Part shown: positions 5,564-6,474 of the stretch, in pieces | How the letters are laid out: the number at the start of each line of letters is the position of its first letter | Position numbering within the stretch: the first letter of the stretch is position 1 | Source: Pyrinomonadaceae bacterium | GTDB taxonomy: Bacteria; Acidobacteriota; Blastocatellia; Pyrinomonadales; Pyrinomonadaceae | Length of the DNA stretch: 6,474 nucleotides | NCBI GenBank assembly: GCA_014379795.1 | Contig: JACMLC010000768.1 | Span: 1 to 6,474, forward strand | Direction: 5' to 3' | Made by a program: the position numbers and the translations under genes | The notes under the pieces: model-generated | The model's input: the letters and a program-made list of their open reading frames with translations, nothing else | Database searches by the model: none | Told to the model about the DNA's origin: nothing

Positions 5564-6474
5564 ATGACAACCCCCGATTTAGTTTCAGTCATTATCCCCT
5601 GCTACAAGCAGGCGCACTTCTTGGGCGCGGCGATTGAGAGCGCGCTGGCCCAATCTTACGCGCCTGTAGAAATAGTCGTGGTGGATGACGGCTCGCCGGA
5701 TAACACATCGGAGGTGGCCGCGCGTTATCCGCAGGTGCGTTGCATCCGGCAGGAAAATCAAGGCTCTTCGGCGGCGCGCAACACCGGGATACGCGAAAGC
5801 AACGGAAGCTTTCTGGTCTTCCTGGACGCGGATGACAAGTTGCTGCCGCACGCGCTCGAAACTCATCTCAAATGCTTTCAAGCGCATGCAGACTGTGTGC
5901 TGGTTTCGGGGCATTACCAAATGATCGCCGGAGACGGCTCCCCGCTTCAGACCCCTGCGCAGCCACACGTCACGGGCGAGCATTACGCAAGGCTCTTGCA
6001 CTCGAACTATATCGGCTGTCCCGCGATAGCCATGTACAGGCGCGCAGCTTTCAACGCGGTCGGCGACTTCAACACCTCTTTAAGAGCCGCCGAAGATTAC
6101 GAGATGTACCTCAGAGTCGCCCGTAAATTTCCGCTCTACTCGCACACCGAAATCGTCGCGGAGCATCGCCGCCATGAAAGCAATACCTCTGACAATCTTG
6201 CGCTGATGGAAGAGTATTCGGTCGGCGTGTTGCGCGCGGAGTGGGAATACGTGAGGGGCGATAAGCGTTTGGAGCGTGCGTACCGCAGCGGCCTCAGATT
6301 CAAAACGCGCATGTATCGCCGCGAGATGCTGGTCGAAAAATTGCGGCAACAGGCGCGCGCCGGACATTGGACACAGGCTCTGCCGAGCATGTTTAAGCTG
6401 CTGGGAAATTATCCGCTCGCATTCGCCGCGCATGCCGGGAAAATTCTGCGCAACAGCGTGTTGCGCAATCAAAG
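5564..6474 (+). CDS. GT2 family glycosyltransferase (3' truncated by window edge)
   Basis: An open frame runs from the ATG at 5564 to the last base with no stop: 303 complete codons plus two bases. It is another predicted cytoplasmic GT2 transferase. Visible motifs are LVSVIIPCYKQAHFL (6-20), VVVDDGSPDNT (38-48), QGSSAARNTG (66-75), the metal-binding FLDADD (86-91), AEDYEMYLRVA (176-186, with the expected Glu177-Asp178 acceptor-side pair) and HRRHESNTS (201-209). After about 215 it becomes a charged, helical region (about 230-275) and then a hydrophobic/basic stretch, the same architecture as the GT2 at 3593-4588. That protein is 331 residues, so only a short end is probably missing. AAGGT at 5549-5553 is a fair ribosome site. 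The gap after the permease is 44 nt on the same strand, consistent with one operon. The two similar GT2 genes may have arisen by duplication; the linkages they form are unknown. Confidence 0.88.
   Translation, partial: MTTPDLVSVIIPCYKQAHFLGAAIESALAQSYAPVEIVVVDDGSPDNTSEVAARYPQVRCIRQENQGSSAARNTGIRESNGSFLVFLDADDKLLPHALETHLKCFQAHADCVLVSGHYQMIAGDGSPLQTPAQPHVTGEHYARLLHSNYIGCPAIAMYRRAAFNAVGDFNTSLRAAEDYEMYLRVARKFPLYSHTEIVAEHRRHESNTSDNLALMEEYSVGVLRAEWEYVRGDKRLERAYRSGLRFKTRMYRREMLVEKLRQQARAGHWTQALPSMFKLLGNYPLAFAAHAGKILRNSVLRNQ

Noticed and set aside
5585..6001. Antisense frame within the last gene
   Set aside because: The + strand frame from 5564 carries all GT2 motifs and stays open to the window end; the antisense frame has none.

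Overview
The window is part of a surface-polysaccharide assembly locus, almost all of it on the + strand. It suggests a Gram-negative-type bacterium: it encodes an O-antigen-ligase/polymerase family membrane protein and a Wzm-type export permease beside GT2 glycosyltransferases. The DNA is GC-rich with heavy use of GCG/CGC codons. A soil lineage such as Acidobacteriota would fit the sigma-like gene and the AT-rich heptamer repeat, but that is a low-confidence guess; no marker gene fixes the taxon.

Layout. Positions 1-505 hold the C-terminal part of a sigma-70-like or related helix-turn-helix regulator, cut by the left edge. Positions 506-804 are the only gene-free stretch. It contains a perfect 27-bp inverted repeat made of TTTTCAG/TTTTCGG heptamers, a plausible promoter (TTGACG, 18 nt, TACAGT), a strong imperfect hairpin and two smaller dyads. 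From 805 to the right edge runs one tight gene series: an O-antigen ligase/Wzy_C family membrane protein (805-2373), a membrane-anchored GT2 glycosyltransferase (2370-3593), a soluble GT2 glycosyltransferase (3593-4588), an ABC-2 polysaccharide export permease (4614-5519), and a third GT2 glycosyltransferase (5564 to the end, no stop in the window). The first three genes overlap by 4 nt and 1 nt and the later gaps are 25 and 44 nt, so an operon is very likely.

How it works together (inference). The glycosyltransferases would build a glycan on a lipid carrier at the inner face of the cytoplasmic membrane. The Wzm-like permease, with an ATPase not seen here, would export it. The ligase-family protein would transfer it to an acceptor such as lipid A-core on the outer face, or polymerise it. 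The sugars, linkages and final product cannot be read from the sequence.

I see no CRISPR array, transposase, tRNA or rRNA, and no clearly new enzymatic system. The points most worth a second look are the heptamer palindrome, the structured leader, the ribosome-binding-site hairpin at the 2370-3593/3593-4588 junction, and the permease without an adjacent ATPase.
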